This document shows, in pieces, positions 35,154-46,607 of a DNA stretch of 64,000 bases (the stretch's first letter is position 1; every line of letters begins with the position of its first letter). The position numbers were made by a program, and so were the translations under genes. The notes beneath the pieces were generated by a model, which made no database searches, was not told where the DNA came from, and saw nothing but the letters and a program-made list of their open reading frames with translations. This DNA is from Acidimicrobiaceae bacterium (GTDB taxonomy: Bacteria; Actinomycetota; Acidimicrobiia; Acidimicrobiales; Poriferisodalaceae). Location of the stretch: positions 1-64,000 of the forward strand of contig PAHW01000035.1 in NCBI GenBank assembly GCA_002705305.1. The letters run 5' to 3'.

Positions 35154-35163
35154 ATCGTAGGCT
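35154..35163. promoter_or_regulatory. Overlapping divergent -10 box ATCGTAGGCT
   Basis: Minus-strand TACGAT (35154-35159) ends 7 nt before the pgsA start at 35146. Plus-strand TAGGCT (35158-35163) ends 7 nt before the HIT gene start at 35171. The two hexamers share TA, so the whole intergenic region is 24 bp. Confidence 0.65.
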
Positions 35164-35170
35164 CCAACTC

Positions 35171-35572
35171 ATGCCATCAGTTTTCAAAATGATCATTCAA
35201 GGTGATTTACCGGGAACCTTTGTTTGGCGCGATGAGCGCTGCGCTGCCTTCATGTCGATCAACCCCATCGCTCATGGACACACCTTGGTCGTTCCAAATG
35301 AGGAGATCGATCATTGGCTCGACATTCCCTTAGATCTGCAGCAGCATTTGTTCGAGGTTGCTCGTCGTATAGGCGAGGCACAACAGCGTGCTTTCCGAAC
35401 GACAAGAATTGGCCTCATCATTGCCGGTTTCGAAGTGCCCCATATGCATATTCATGTCATCCCGGCCCAGGAGATGTCCGACATGGATTTCGCAAACGCT
35501 GCCAGTTCTGTTGAACAATCTGAACTCGAAAGTGCGGCTAACGCGATTGTCGAACAGCTTGAGGTCGCGTGA
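35171..35572 (+). CDS. HIT-family protein (nucleotide hydrolase/transferase fold)
   Basis: 133 residues with the histidine triad in PHMHIHVIPA and the N-terminal IIQGDLPGTFVWRDERCAAF typical of HIT proteins. Members hydrolyse nucleoside phosphoramidates or adenylated compounds; the true substrate is unknown. Start ATG 35171 is fixed by TAGGCT at 7 nt. It is divergent from pgsA and convergent with the SRAP gene 16 nt downstream. Confidence 0.9.
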   Translation: MPSVFKMIIQGDLPGTFVWRDERCAAFMSINPIAHGHTLVVPNEEIDHWLDIPLDLQQHLFEVARRIGEAQQRAFRTTRIGLIIAGFEVPHMHIHVIPAQEMSDMDFANAASSVEQSELESAANAIVEQLEVA

Positions 35573-35588
35573 CTTTCAACCCCTACAA

Positions 35589-36299
35589 CTAGCCGTGTGG
35601 CATTGGTGTAATGAGTTCGGGGCTGTTATTGCGTGGGTTTCCAACTTTGAGGTCGACGGGGTGGGCTTCAAAAAGAGAGTCGGGCGCTGGAACCAATAAC
35701 TCCTTCAAACGCGTAACGTCTGAATGTAGAGGATCCAACCATTCGTCCCAGGAAGATCTCGGCAATATGACGGGCATGCGATCATGGATTTCTGACATGA
35801 AGCTATTTGCTTCTGTGGTCAAAATCGCGAACGAGACGGTTGGGTTTTCAGCACCAGGGGTTTGATGACTTTCCCATATTCCGGCCATGCACAACGGTTG
35901 CCGGTCCGAGCGAAAAATGAACATGGGCTGCTTCTTATTTTTGGCCGCTATCGAGCCCGTCACCGTCCATTCATAGAATCCATCAGCAGGAATGATGCAC
36001 CTACGACGGGTAAAAGCTTGCGCAAAGCTGACCTTGCTGTCCACAGTTTCCGCTCTGGCGTTGATCAGTAGCTTCTGGCGAGACTTCGCCTGTTTCCACA
36101 TAGGTAGTAGACCCCAAGAAAAGGCTTCGATTCGGCGCTTTGCTCTTTGTTCGTCGGCAGCACGCCCCACGTAAACCCCGTACACCTCAGATGAAGGCGA
36201 AACGTTGTAGCTCGGTCCCAGATCGTCGTTTGAGGTTTCGGCGTCGAACAAGTGGGCTAATTCGCCAACAGATGCCGAGGCGACAAAGCGGCCGCACAT
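35589..36299 (-). CDS. SOS response-associated peptidase (SRAP/HMCES/YedK family)
   Basis: 236 residues beginning MCGRFVAS. C2 is the catalytic residue after Met removal and forms a covalent link with abasic sites in single-stranded DNA. The rest of the family pattern is present: YNVSPSSEV, FSWGLLPMW, LLINARAETV, RRCIIPADGFYEW, LCMAGIWE, ILTTEAN and IHDRMPVIL. It protects replication from abasic lesions. It starts 22 nt after the ThDP enzyme gene on the same strand and may share its transcript. Confidence 0.94.
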   Translation of the reverse strand: MCGRFVASASVGELAHLFDAETSNDDLGPSYNVSPSSEVYGVYVGRAADEQRAKRRIEAFSWGLLPMWKQAKSRQKLLINARAETVDSKVSFAQAFTRRRCIIPADGFYEWTVTGSIAAKNKKQPMFIFRSDRQPLCMAGIWESHQTPGAENPTVSFAILTTEANSFMSEIHDRMPVILPRSSWDEWLDPLHSDVTRLKELLVPAPDSLFEAHPVDLKVGNPRNNSPELITPMPHG

Positions 36300-36321
36300 T
36301 CCTCAGAAATCCCGTTTTTCG

Positions 36322-37971
36322 TCAAACATAGGTTGAGCCCTTCATTTCCCCGCGATCTTGACGAATCTCGACGTTGACTAACGCTGGTTTCCCTGAAGCG
36401 AAGGCCCGAGCGATAGCGGGCGCTATTTCTTCAGCTTCAGTGACATGCTCTCCATGACCACCGAGGGCCTCAACAACCTTGTCGTAGCGGGTTCGGTTCA
36501 GTTCAACGGCAACTAAACGATCTTTGCCGTAGAGCATCCCTTGCGGCCGCATCATCTGCCCCCAAGCTGCGTCATTACCGACAACGCCCACGATCGGAAG
36601 ATCGAATCGAACGGCTGTGTCGTATTCGAATCCGTTGAGTCCGAAAGATCCGTCACCGTAGACGATGAGCACTCGCTTATCGGGGTAGGCCTTTTGTGCG
36701 GCTAAAGCAAACGGCATCCCGACGCCCAGCGTTCCTAAAGGACCGGGATCCATCCATGTGCCTTCCCGAGGCACATTTATCACCTTCGAGGCTTGGGCGA
36801 CGATGTCTCCCCCATCTCCGATCACGATCATGTCATCGGTCACCGCATTTGCAATATCTCGGCAGAGCCTAAGCGGGTCAATCGGTGTCTCATCGCTGTC
36901 CATGCGAGAGCGGCGTTCAGCGTCGAGTTCCGTTTCTCGTTGACGTAGCTGGTCACGATAGGCAAAGACATCGATCGCTACGCCGCGTTCTTTTATGTCC
37001 GCGGACATTGATTCAAAATTCAAGCCAAGATTCCCAACGAGGCCTATGTCGACGCCACGGTTGTCTCCGATCAAAGTCTGCTCCAAATCCATTTGCACAA
37101 TGGAAGCGCCAGAGGGGATGGAACGACCGAACTTCATGCGAAAGTCCAGGGGTGTTCCTGCAAGAATCACCAAGTCGGCGTTTTCGAGCGCTTCTTTTCT
37201 CGTCAATGACAGAAATGACGGATGGTCCCAGGAAATCTCGCCTCTGGCCATTCCGTTTACGAAACACGGAATGCCGGTTGTATCGAGGAACGCGGCGAGT
37301 TGGTCACCACCTTCGCTCCACTTGAGGGAAGTTCCCGCCATCACCATTGGACGTTCGGCGCGATTAACTAGGTCGATCGCCTCAGAGATCAGGTGTCCAG
37401 GTGCGGCTGATGCGACTCGGTAGTCGCGAAACTCAGGAATTGTTACTTCCGCGAGATCGATTTTGCCGTGGAGAACATCGGTAGGGATCTCCAAGAACGC
37501 AGGACCTGGTATTCCGCTGAGGGCCGATCGTATGGCGGATTCGATGTATTCCGCGATACGTGGGGTTTGGTAGCACGAATCCGCCCATTTCGAAACTGGC
37601 CTCATAAGCGAAACATGATCCATTTCCTGCAATGACCCGCGACGCGTATGACGGAAGGGGCCTTGGCCGCCTATCACCAGGATGGGTGAATTGGCTCTCC
37701 ACGCATTTGCGACGCCAGTGACTCCATCGGTCACGCCTGGTCCCGCGGTCAGAATTGCGACTCCTACCTTTCCAGGGTGTAGGCGAGCCCACGCATCAGC
37801 CGCGTGGACGGCGGCTTGTTCGTGCCGTACGTCAACGACTTCGATGTTCTCGTCTAGGCAGCCGTCGTATATGCCCATCACATGCCCACCCGAGAGGGTG
37901 AACACACATTCCACTCCGGCGGCTTTCAGAGCCTTGGCCGCCAACTTTCCTCCATGCGTCACAGCACTCAC
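36322..37971 (-). CDS. Thiamine diphosphate-dependent enzyme, acetolactate synthase/2-hydroxyacyl-CoA lyase-like
   Basis: About 549 residues with the three ThDP-enzyme domains. The catalytic Glu is in VVDVRHEQAAVHAADAWARL. A central FAD/CoA-type domain follows, then the ThDP motif VYGDGSFGLNGFEYDTAVR and GVVGNDAAWGQ. The lack of a nearby small subunit and the C-terminal layout favour a 2-hydroxyacyl-CoA lyase or oxalyl-CoA decarboxylase relative over true acetolactate synthase. The start is GTG 37971 or 37962, with GGGGAAG just upstream; the frame continues to 38127 but would overlap thrB. Confidence 0.78.
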   Translation of the reverse strand: MSAVTHGGKLAAKALKAAGVECVFTLSGGHVMGIYDGCLDENIEVVDVRHEQAAVHAADAWARLHPGKVGVAILTAGPGVTDGVTGVANAWRANSPILVIGGQGPFRHTRRGSLQEMDHVSLMRPVSKWADSCYQTPRIAEYIESAIRSALSGIPGPAFLEIPTDVLHGKIDLAEVTIPEFRDYRVASAAPGHLISEAIDLVNRAERPMVMAGTSLKWSEGGDQLAAFLDTTGIPCFVNGMARGEISWDHPSFLSLTRKEALENADLVILAGTPLDFRMKFGRSIPSGASIVQMDLEQTLIGDNRGVDIGLVGNLGLNFESMSADIKERGVAIDVFAYRDQLRQRETELDAERRSRMDSDETPIDPLRLCRDIANAVTDDMIVIGDGGDIVAQASKVINVPREGTWMDPGPLGTLGVGMPFALAAQKAYPDKRVLIVYGDGSFGLNGFEYDTAVRFDLPIVGVVGNDAAWGQMMRPQGMLYGKDRLVAVELNRTRYDKVVEALGGHGEHVTEAEEIAPAIARAFASGKPALVNVEIRQDRGEMKGSTYV

Positions 37972-38005
37972 ACTTCCCCAGCTGCGCTCGCAGCCGATGG
38001 TCACG

Positions 38006-38015
38006 ACTGTACGCT
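38006..38015. promoter_or_regulatory. Overlapping divergent -10 box ACTGTACGCT
   Basis: Plus-strand TACGCT (38010-38015) ends 7 nt before GTG 38023 of thrB. Minus-strand TACAGT (38006-38011) shares TA and would give a leader of about 28 nt for the ThDP enzyme gene, whose start has a GGGGAAG site. Confidence 0.58.
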
Positions 38016-38022
38016 GCCTTGA

Positions 38023-38829
38023 GTGCGCGTGACTGTTCCTGCTTCCTCCGCAAACATTGGACCCGGCTTCGACTGTCTGGGTGTAGCGATCGATCTCCCG
38101 TTTCATCTTGATGTAGGGCAGTCTCAAGAGCTTGCTGAAGAGTTAGACAAGCGGCATCCCGCCAGTTTGTCCTTTGTAGCCTCCGGGGGCTCAGGTCCGC
38201 TCTTTGCAGAAACTTCCATTCCTCCAGGGAAAGGACTGGGCTTTTCCGGGGCAGCTCGCGTCGCCGGTCTCGCCGCCGCTTCGCTGCAACGTTCAGGTGC
38301 AATCCGATTCCCAGAATTGTTGGCCCAGGCAGGAAAACTTGAGGGCCACTTTGACAATGTTGCCGCATCGATATACGGAGGCCTTACTGCCACCAATAAT
38401 GAGACGGTTGCGAGGCTTCAGTGCCCTCCCGGCCTTAGCATCGTTGTCTGGATCCCAGACAATAAAACTTCGACAAATCTCTCTCGAAGTAGTCTGCCCT
38501 CGTCTGTTTCCTTCGACGACGCCGTGAACGCTGTGGGGCGAAGTTCTCTATTGGTGGCGGCCATTGCTAGTGGTGATTTGGAAGCCATGCGAGCCGCCTG
38601 CCATGACGACCTGCATCAACCGGCGCGTCTGGCGAACTCACCAGACTCAGCGGAAGCGATTGAGGCGGCTTTAGCACATGGTGCGTGTGCCTCGTGGCTA
38701 AGCGGCTCCGGACCCAGCGTTGCGGCATTCGTTGAGCACGAACAGGCCCAGGACCTATCTCTAGCATTACCTAATTCCGGGCATTGCAAGATTCTTCAGG
38801 TGGCTCCTTACGGCATCTCAGTCAGCTAA
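38023..38829 (+). CDS. thrB: Homoserine kinase (GHMP family)
   Basis: 268 residues. RVTVPASSANIGPGFDCLG at the N-terminus and the ATP-binding PPGKGLGFSGAARVAG loop mark a GHMP kinase, and the homoserine kinase pattern continues in GHFDNVAASIYGG and WLSGSGPSVAAF. It phosphorylates homoserine for threonine synthesis. It is shorter than the E. coli enzyme (about 310). GTG 38023 is fixed by TACGCT at 7 nt. Its 3' end overlaps convergent leuS by 8 nt. Confidence 0.9.
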   Translation: MRVTVPASSANIGPGFDCLGVAIDLPFHLDVGQSQELAEELDKRHPASLSFVASGGSGPLFAETSIPPGKGLGFSGAARVAGLAAASLQRSGAIRFPELLAQAGKLEGHFDNVAASIYGGLTATNNETVARLQCPPGLSIVVWIPDNKTSTNLSRSSLPSSVSFDDAVNAVGRSSLLVAAIASGDLEAMRAACHDDLHQPARLANSPDSAEAIEAALAHGACASWLSGSGPSVAAFVEHEQAQDLSLALPNSGHCKILQVAPYGISVS

Positions 38830-41653
38830 CAACTACGTTCACCAGCTTTTTGGGGATCACGATAACTTTTCGGATTTCTTTGCCGCTAAGTAACTCTTTG
38901 ACCCGACCGTCAGACAAGGCTGCTTCTTGTAATGCTTCGTCATTAGAGTCACTCGCCACAACTATTCGACTCCGTACTTTTCCGTTGATCTGAACGGGAA
39001 TCTCTAGTGATTCGTCAACGAGTAGCTCCGGGTCCGCTTCGGGAAATCGTGAGTGAACGATCGAATTCGTATTTCCCAGACGTTCCCAAAGCTCTTCCGC
39101 TATATGGGGGACCAAAGGCCCGAGCATCAGGATCATGCTCTCAGCAACCTCTCGAGGCACGCGTTCCGCACTTCGGCTGAGCTCATTGTTCAGTTCAGTG
39201 ATTCGTGCAATAGCCGAATTGAACCGAAGGCCTTCCATTGCGTCTGCGACTGCTTCAATAGTTCGATGCGACAGTCGTCGCAGCGCATCCGGAGGGGGGC
39301 TATCAACAACTGTTGTCTCACCTGTATTTTCGTCGATCAGATTTCGCCACACCCGCTGAAGAAGCCGATGCGAACCAACAACCGATTTCGTTTCCCACGG
39401 GCGGTCTTGGTCAAGCGGGCCCATGAACATCTCATAAAGTCGGAGCGTGTCAGCGCCGTATGCCGTGTACATCTCATCGGGCGTGATGGAATTCTTCAGT
39501 GATTTGCCCATCTTGCCGAAAGTTCGAGTTACCCGCGATTGCTTGTAGAAGTACTCTCCGCTCGATTCCTCAACTTCTTCTGCCTCGACGTACACGCCTC
39601 TTTCGTCTTGGTATGCAGCCGCCTGGATGTAGCCCTGGTTGTAGAGCCGTTGGAAGGGCTCTGGACCCGACACGTGGTTGAGGTCATAGAGAACTTTGTG
39701 CCAGAAGCGCGCATAGAGCAGATGTAACACAGCGTGTTCCACTCCGCCGACGTAGAGATCGACTCCGCCTACACCCCCTGCGGAATCGGTCATCCAGTAC
39801 TTCTCAATGACGGGGTCAACGAACCGTTCTTCATTGCTCGGGTCCAGATACCGGAGGTAGTACCAGCACGAACCTGCCCACTGCGGCATCGTGTTGAGCT
39901 CGCGTTTGTATGAGAATTCTCCGTTTCCTAGATCGTAATTTGCTTCCACCCAATCGTTGGCTCGACCGAGAGGCGGTTCAGGGTCTGATTCTTCGTCTAA
40001 TGCTCTCGGGGCCCAGTCAATTAACTCGGGGAGTTCGACCGGAAGTTGGTCCTCTGGAACAGCCAGCGCCAAACCGGTGTCGTCGTAAACGATTGGGAAA
40101 GGCTCACCCCAGTAACGCTGGCGAGAAAAGAGCCAATCGCGCAGCTTGTAGGTGACAGTTCTAGCCCCGTGCCCCTCGCGTTCAAGCCAATCGATCATTG
40201 ATCGTTTGGCGTCCTCAATGTAGAGGCCATTTAGAAAATCGCTGTTAATGGCAGGGCCCTCACCAACGTAGGCCTCGCCATCGAAATCCGACGGTGGTTG
40301 GACTGTTCGAATGATGTCTATCCCGAATTCGTTCGCGAAATCCCAATCTCGTTGGTCTTCGCCCGGCACACTCATCACGGCGCCAGTCCCATACCCCATT
40401 AACACATAGTCAGCGATAAAGATCGGAACCTGGAGGTCGTTAACCGGAACGGAACAGTGGGCCCCTACATAAACACCCGTTTTGGTTTGATTCTCTTGTC
40501 GCTCAAGATCAGTCAACTCGGACACTTGCCGCCGATAGTTCGCTACAGCTTCACTAGGTGTCGCCGCATCCCCCGTCCACTGGTGGGGAGTGTTCTCGGG
40601 CCATACGTCAGGCGTTAAAGCATCTACGAGGGGATGTTCTGGGGCCAAGACCATTGCTGTGGTCCCGAATAAAGTGTCCGGCCGGGTAGTAAAGACTTCG
40701 ATCGTTGGACCGGGTGAAGTCGCGAAACTAATCTGGGCCCCTTCGGAGCGCCCAATCCAATTTCTTTGCATCGTCTTGATGGAATCGGTCCAATCAAGCC
40801 GATCCAGATCTTCAAGCAACCTGTCGGCGTAGGCCGTAATTCGCATCATCCATTGCTTCATCGGACGGCGAAAAACTGGATAGTTACCGCGGTCGCTGCG
40901 ACCTTCGGCCGTCACTTCTTCGTTAGCCAGAACCGTTCCGAGGGCGGGACACCAATTAACCGGGGCCTCACCTAGGTAGGCGAGACGCCACTGGTCTAAC
41001 TCTCGCCGTTTTTCGGTTGAGTCCATTTCGAGCCACGCACGGCCGTCTGATGTTAACCGGTCACCCTTTTCGAACAGGTCTTCAAGTTCGGCAATAGGTC
41101 GAGCCCGGCCAGATTCGACGTCATACCAGCTCTGGAAAATTTGAAGGAAAATCCACTGAGTCCACCGATAGTAAGCAACGTCGGTCGTTGCGATCGAACG
41201 TCTCTTATCGTGCCCTAACCCCAAACGGTCAAGCTGTCGCTGCATATTGGCGATGTTGGTCTCAGTGTTTACCCTGGGATGCTCCCCGGTTTGACGGGCA
41301 TGCTCTTCGGCAGGCAATCCAAATGCGTCATACCCCATCGTGTGTAGAACGTTATGGCCGGTCATTCTCTTGTAACGAGCGAAAACATCGGTGCCGATAT
41401 AGCCGAGCGGGTGACCTACGTGCAGCCCAGAACCGGACGGATAAGGAAACATGTCCATTACGAATAATTTGGGACGGTCATCGGCGTCTTGATTTCCGAG
41501 CGGGCCCGAAGGGTTGGGCGCTTCATAGACCCCTTGTTCAGACCATCGACGCTGCCATCCAATCTCGATCCGGTCGGCTAACGCAGCGTCGTAGCGAAAC
41601 GCGGGCTGAAGATCTTCAGTTTCGTTAGCGGGACTGGAAGAGGACGCGTTCAC
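38822..41653 (-). CDS. leuS: Leucine-tRNA ligase
   Basis: About 943 residues. The HIGH-type GLHVGHPLGY follows FVMDMFPYPSGS, the editing domain includes TTRPDTLFGTTAMVLAPEHP, and the KMSKS loop reads GKMGKSLKN (Gly for the first Ser). The anticodon-binding and C-terminal domains are complete. It charges tRNA-Leu. The start is uncertain: GTG 41653 has TTGAGG 3 nt upstream, while GTG 41671 and 41692 are also in frame. It is divergent from mutA. Confidence 0.94.
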   Translation of the reverse strand: MNASSSSPANETEDLQPAFRYDAALADRIEIGWQRRWSEQGVYEAPNPSGPLGNQDADDRPKLFVMDMFPYPSGSGLHVGHPLGYIGTDVFARYKRMTGHNVLHTMGYDAFGLPAEEHARQTGEHPRVNTETNIANMQRQLDRLGLGHDKRRSIATTDVAYYRWTQWIFLQIFQSWYDVESGRARPIAELEDLFEKGDRLTSDGRAWLEMDSTEKRRELDQWRLAYLGEAPVNWCPALGTVLANEEVTAEGRSDRGNYPVFRRPMKQWMMRITAYADRLLEDLDRLDWTDSIKTMQRNWIGRSEGAQISFATSPGPTIEVFTTRPDTLFGTTAMVLAPEHPLVDALTPDVWPENTPHQWTGDAATPSEAVANYRRQVSELTDLERQENQTKTGVYVGAHCSVPVNDLQVPIFIADYVLMGYGTGAVMSVPGEDQRDWDFANEFGIDIIRTVQPPSDFDGEAYVGEGPAINSDFLNGLYIEDAKRSMIDWLEREGHGARTVTYKLRDWLFSRQRYWGEPFPIVYDDTGLALAVPEDQLPVELPELIDWAPRALDEESDPEPPLGRANDWVEANYDLGNGEFSYKRELNTMPQWAGSCWYYLRYLDPSNEERFVDPVIEKYWMTDSAGGVGGVDLYVGGVEHAVLHLLYARFWHKVLYDLNHVSGPEPFQRLYNQGYIQAAAYQDERGVYVEAEEVEESSGEYFYKQSRVTRTFGKMGKSLKNSITPDEMYTAYGADTLRLYEMFMGPLDQDRPWETKSVVGSHRLLQRVWRNLIDENTGETTVVDSPPPDALRRLSHRTIEAVADAMEGLRFNSAIARITELNNELSRSAERVPREVAESMILMLGPLVPHIAEELWERLGNTNSIVHSRFPEADPELLVDESLEIPVQINGKVRSRIVVASDSNDEALQEAALSDGRVKELLSGKEIRKVIVIPKKLVNVVVS

Positions 41654-41742
41654 GGGCCTCAAGGATGCCACGCAATAGCGACCGTGACCCACTTAGGCAC
41701 CATGTATTGCCGGCGTCGTGGCTATCGAGGCGATCAGTGGAA

Positions 41743-41748
41743 TACCCT
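41743..41748 (+). promoter_or_regulatory. Leaderless -10 element TACCCT of mutA
   Basis: TACCCT ends exactly 6 nt before ATG 41755, which selects this start over the 30-codon-longer frame from 41665. Confidence 0.55.
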
Positions 41749-41754
41749 GCTCAC

Positions 41755-43623
41755 ATGCCCGCCGACGATTCTCATTCCAATTCTGTCGATGGGAACGATG
41801 TCGCCTTCGAAGATCACGATTACGCCTCGTGGGAAGAGGCCGCCAATACTGCTCTCAGAGGTCGAGATCTGCGCTCTCTAACCACACAAACGCTCGATGG
41901 GATTAGCAGAGAACCGCTCTATACGCGCGAAATGCATGGGGTTGACAAAACCGAGCCTGGCCTTCCCGGGCGGTCGCCATTCACCCGCGGAAGCCGCGCT
42001 GCAGGAAATGCATTTGGGTGGGAAATTCGCCAAACTCACTTCGCTCAGCGCAGAGATGTCAACAAACGAATCCTCTCTGATCTCGAGAATGGCGTAACTG
42101 GCATCACCCTGAGAGGAGCTCCGACAGAGCCCGATTTGTTGGCTTCCGTCCTCGAAGGGGTTTACCTCGATCTGGCTCCAGTTCATCTAACCCCCGGCAG
42201 TTCCCTAGCTCAGATAAGTGCTCTCATTACTGCTTGTGATCGTCAGGCCGACGACGTCTCTCTACTGCGTAACTGTCTGGGCCTCGATCCGATTGGACGC
42301 TTAGCGCGGACCGGGCGGTCGGTCTCTGAGATCGAAGAGGAGGCCGCTCAAGGCGCTGATCTTGCGGCCCAAATCTCAAAATCCCATCCAAGCATCCGGT
42401 CGATTGCGCTCGACGGCTCAACGTGGGCAGATGCGGGCGCTTCCGACGGGCAGGAACTTGGCGCTGTGCTTTCGGCTGCAGTCATGTGGTTGCGCTCTCT
42501 CACCGCAGCTGGACTTTCCCTCACAGAAGCTTCGCGACAGTTCGAATTGACGCTCTCGGCGGGCCCGGATCAGTTTCTAACAACCGCTAAATTTCGGGCG
42601 GCGCGAGTCTGCTGGGCCAGGATCATCCAAGCATCGGGAGGTGAGCCTGTTACCGCGCCGCTTGCTATTCACGCTACGACGGCACGGTCGATGATGACGC
42701 TCAATGACCCGTGGGTGAACATGTTGCGCACGACTACAGCGTGTTTCGCTGCCGCGCTTGGAGGCGTAGACGCTGTAACCGTTGAACCCTTCGACAGCGC
42801 AGCAGGACTCTCCGATGACACGGGCTTGCGTTTGGCTCGCAACACTCAGCTGATCCTGCACGAAGAAACGAGAGCGTCATCGGTGATCGACCCTGCAGGT
42901 GGAAGCTGGTACCTCGAAGAATTGACTGACGAACTTGCTCGTACGGCGTGGAAGATTTTTCAGCAAATCGAGGAGGTGGGCGGCATAGCGGAGGCTCTCA
43001 AATCTGGGTGGTGGCAGGCGTCGATAGCGGAAACCAGAACGGCTCGGTTCACAGCACTCGCGAACCGGTCGACTTCGATCACGGGGACAAGTGAATTTCC
43101 CGACATTGCCGAAGTAAAGATCCAGCGGGAACCAATACCTCACGATGCGATTGAGCCAGCTGGGGAAAAAAGGTGTGAACCTCTTCCTTTGTTTCGGTGG
43201 TCCACTCCATTCGAAGAACTACGAGAAGCATCCGATACCGCTACTTCACGGCCAACCGTATTTCTCGCAAATCTTGGCCCGATTGTCACTCACATCGATA
43301 GGTCCACATTCGCCAAGAACCTCTTCGAAGCAGGCGGCGTTAGAGCGATAAGCCATGACGGCTTCGAAAATCCAGGCAGAGCTGCTGAAGCCTTCGCGTC
43401 CAGTGGCAGCAAAGTCGCCTGCATTTGTTCATCCGACGACGTTTATTTAGAGTCCGCCCACGAAACAGTTGACGCCCTTCGGGCCGCAGGAGCCGACCTG
43501 ATTTATCTGGCGGGATCTCCCGATTCTCCAGTAATCAGCGCAGCCGAAATCGATGGCTTTGTTTATCGTGGGTGCAATGTGCTCGAAGTGCTCGCGACTG
43601 TCCACCAAACATTGATCAGGTGA
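41755..43623 (+). CDS. mutA: Methylmalonyl-CoA mutase small (beta) subunit
   Basis: 622 residues. It resembles the mutase TIM barrel (LYTREMHGVDKTEPGLPGRSP, SLAQISALITACD, LARNTQLILHEETRASSVIDPAGGSWYLE) but with key changes. The C-terminal B12 domain is degenerate and lacks the DxHxxG motif, as expected for the non-catalytic partner. It pairs with MutB to interconvert methylmalonyl-CoA and succinyl-CoA in propionate, odd-chain and branched-chain breakdown. mutB follows 9 nt downstream. Confidence 0.92.
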   Translation: MPADDSHSNSVDGNDVAFEDHDYASWEEAANTALRGRDLRSLTTQTLDGISREPLYTREMHGVDKTEPGLPGRSPFTRGSRAAGNAFGWEIRQTHFAQRRDVNKRILSDLENGVTGITLRGAPTEPDLLASVLEGVYLDLAPVHLTPGSSLAQISALITACDRQADDVSLLRNCLGLDPIGRLARTGRSVSEIEEEAAQGADLAAQISKSHPSIRSIALDGSTWADAGASDGQELGAVLSAAVMWLRSLTAAGLSLTEASRQFELTLSAGPDQFLTTAKFRAARVCWARIIQASGGEPVTAPLAIHATTARSMMTLNDPWVNMLRTTTACFAAALGGVDAVTVEPFDSAAGLSDDTGLRLARNTQLILHEETRASSVIDPAGGSWYLEELTDELARTAWKIFQQIEEVGGIAEALKSGWWQASIAETRTARFTALANRSTSITGTSEFPDIAEVKIQREPIPHDAIEPAGEKRCEPLPLFRWSTPFEELREASDTATSRPTVFLANLGPIVTHIDRSTFAKNLFEAGGVRAISHDGFENPGRAAEAFASSGSKVACICSSDDVYLESAHETVDALRAAGADLIYLAGSPDSPVISAAEIDGFVYRGCNVLEVLATVHQTLIR

Positions 43624-43632
43624 AGTTGCAAG

Positions 43633-45801
<2,169 letters not shown>

Positions 45802-45810
<9 letters not shown>

Positions 45811-45822
45811 GCGTTAACGCTT
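45802..45822. repeat. Overlapping palindromes across two convergent stop codons
   Basis: AACGCTTAAGCGTT (45802-45815) and AAGCGTTAACGCTT (45809-45822) are both perfect palindromes sharing AAGCGTT. They contain the TAA of mutB and the TAA of the minus-strand gene. There is no U-tract, so this may be a compact bidirectional end signal or just two alternative hairpins. Confidence 0.45.
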
Positions 45823-46365
45823 CCGACGAACGTTCTTTACTTTCTTTTTCGCCCGGTTAGCGCGATAAACCCCAGTCGGGGCCGTCTTAGCTGGCCCTCG
45901 CCCAAGGGACGAGTCCGCTTCGTTAAGTTTCACCTGGAACCGCTTGTGCACCCACAACTTTTCGCCATCTACTGCAATTTGTGACCAAAATTGGCTGCGA
46001 ACGTCAAATTTCGCCGTTCGCTCAATCCTCTTAAGTAACTCAACTGGTTTCGCCGGCCGCCAGCCTCGAGCCCTTAACAGCAAAACATGGTCTGCAGTGA
46101 TAGCAATCACCCGGTACCGGGCAGTGGTCAATACGGCGACAACTGCGAAAACCACAACTGAAATCGTGACGCCCATCACCCAAGAGCGGGGATCTAAGAG
46201 AAGCACCGCTAGCAGAATGAACAAAGCGAAGAACAGCATCGTGAAAGGGTGAAGCCCACCTTGTGCCGGGAGCATCCATTTCACTGTCTCCCCTGACTCA
46301 AGGAACTTTTCGACGGGGTGTGGATACTTTCCCCTTCGCTCGGCTATCCGCTTCGCTATGCCCAT
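45814..46365 (-). CDS. Membrane protein with PH-like domain, function unknown
   Basis: 183 residues. Two adjacent hydrophobic segments (LHPFTMLFFALFILLAVLLL and VMGVTISVVVFAVVAVLTT, about 38-80) precede a YRVIAITADHVLLLRARGW stretch like bacterial PH (bPH2/DUF304) domains, and the protein ends in a very basic tail (KKKVKNVRRKR). The tail could bind anionic lipid or nucleic acid. It is convergent with mutB; no functional link is evident. Confidence 0.65.
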   Translation of the reverse strand: MGIAKRIAERRGKYPHPVEKFLESGETVKWMLPAQGGLHPFTMLFFALFILLAVLLLDPRSWVMGVTISVVVFAVVAVLTTARYRVIAITADHVLLLRARGWRPAKPVELLKRIERTAKFDVRSQFWSQIAVDGEKLWVHKRFQVKLNEADSSLGRGPAKTAPTGVYRANRAKKKVKNVRRKR

Positions 46366-46607
46366 ATGTCCTACTTTCGCAAAAGCATTCCATCAAATAA
46401 TTGACAGACGTCCAACTATCGAGAAGTCCTAGTCAGCAAATGACCTTGAAACAACTAGCAGGCGAAAGAATCTCGATCGAAGAAATGATCGGGATTTACT
46501 CATCCTACAAAGCCAATGTTTAGGCGAAGGACCGCTTTTCGCAGCGATCTTTAGGCCTTTCATCGAATTAAGGTTGAAACACTGACTGAAAAGCAAGGCG
46601 GCACGAA
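46366..46607. other. Intergenic stretch with no supported gene
   Basis: A 242-nt gap between divergent genes. It holds a 27-codon open frame (46440-46523) without a ribosome site and a weak CGCT/AGCG hairpin near 46538. A TAAGGT element around 46568 may be the -10 of the downstream small gene. Nothing else was recognised. Confidence 0.4.

Noticed and set aside
41665-41754. Longer N-terminus for mutA
   Set aside because: The extra codons run through a TACCCT element placed exactly 6 nt before ATG 41755, and they are not mutase-like.
46440-46523. 27-codon open frame in the gap before the small gene at 46608
   Set aside because: It has no ribosome site, no leaderless -10 at the right spacing and no recognisable feature.
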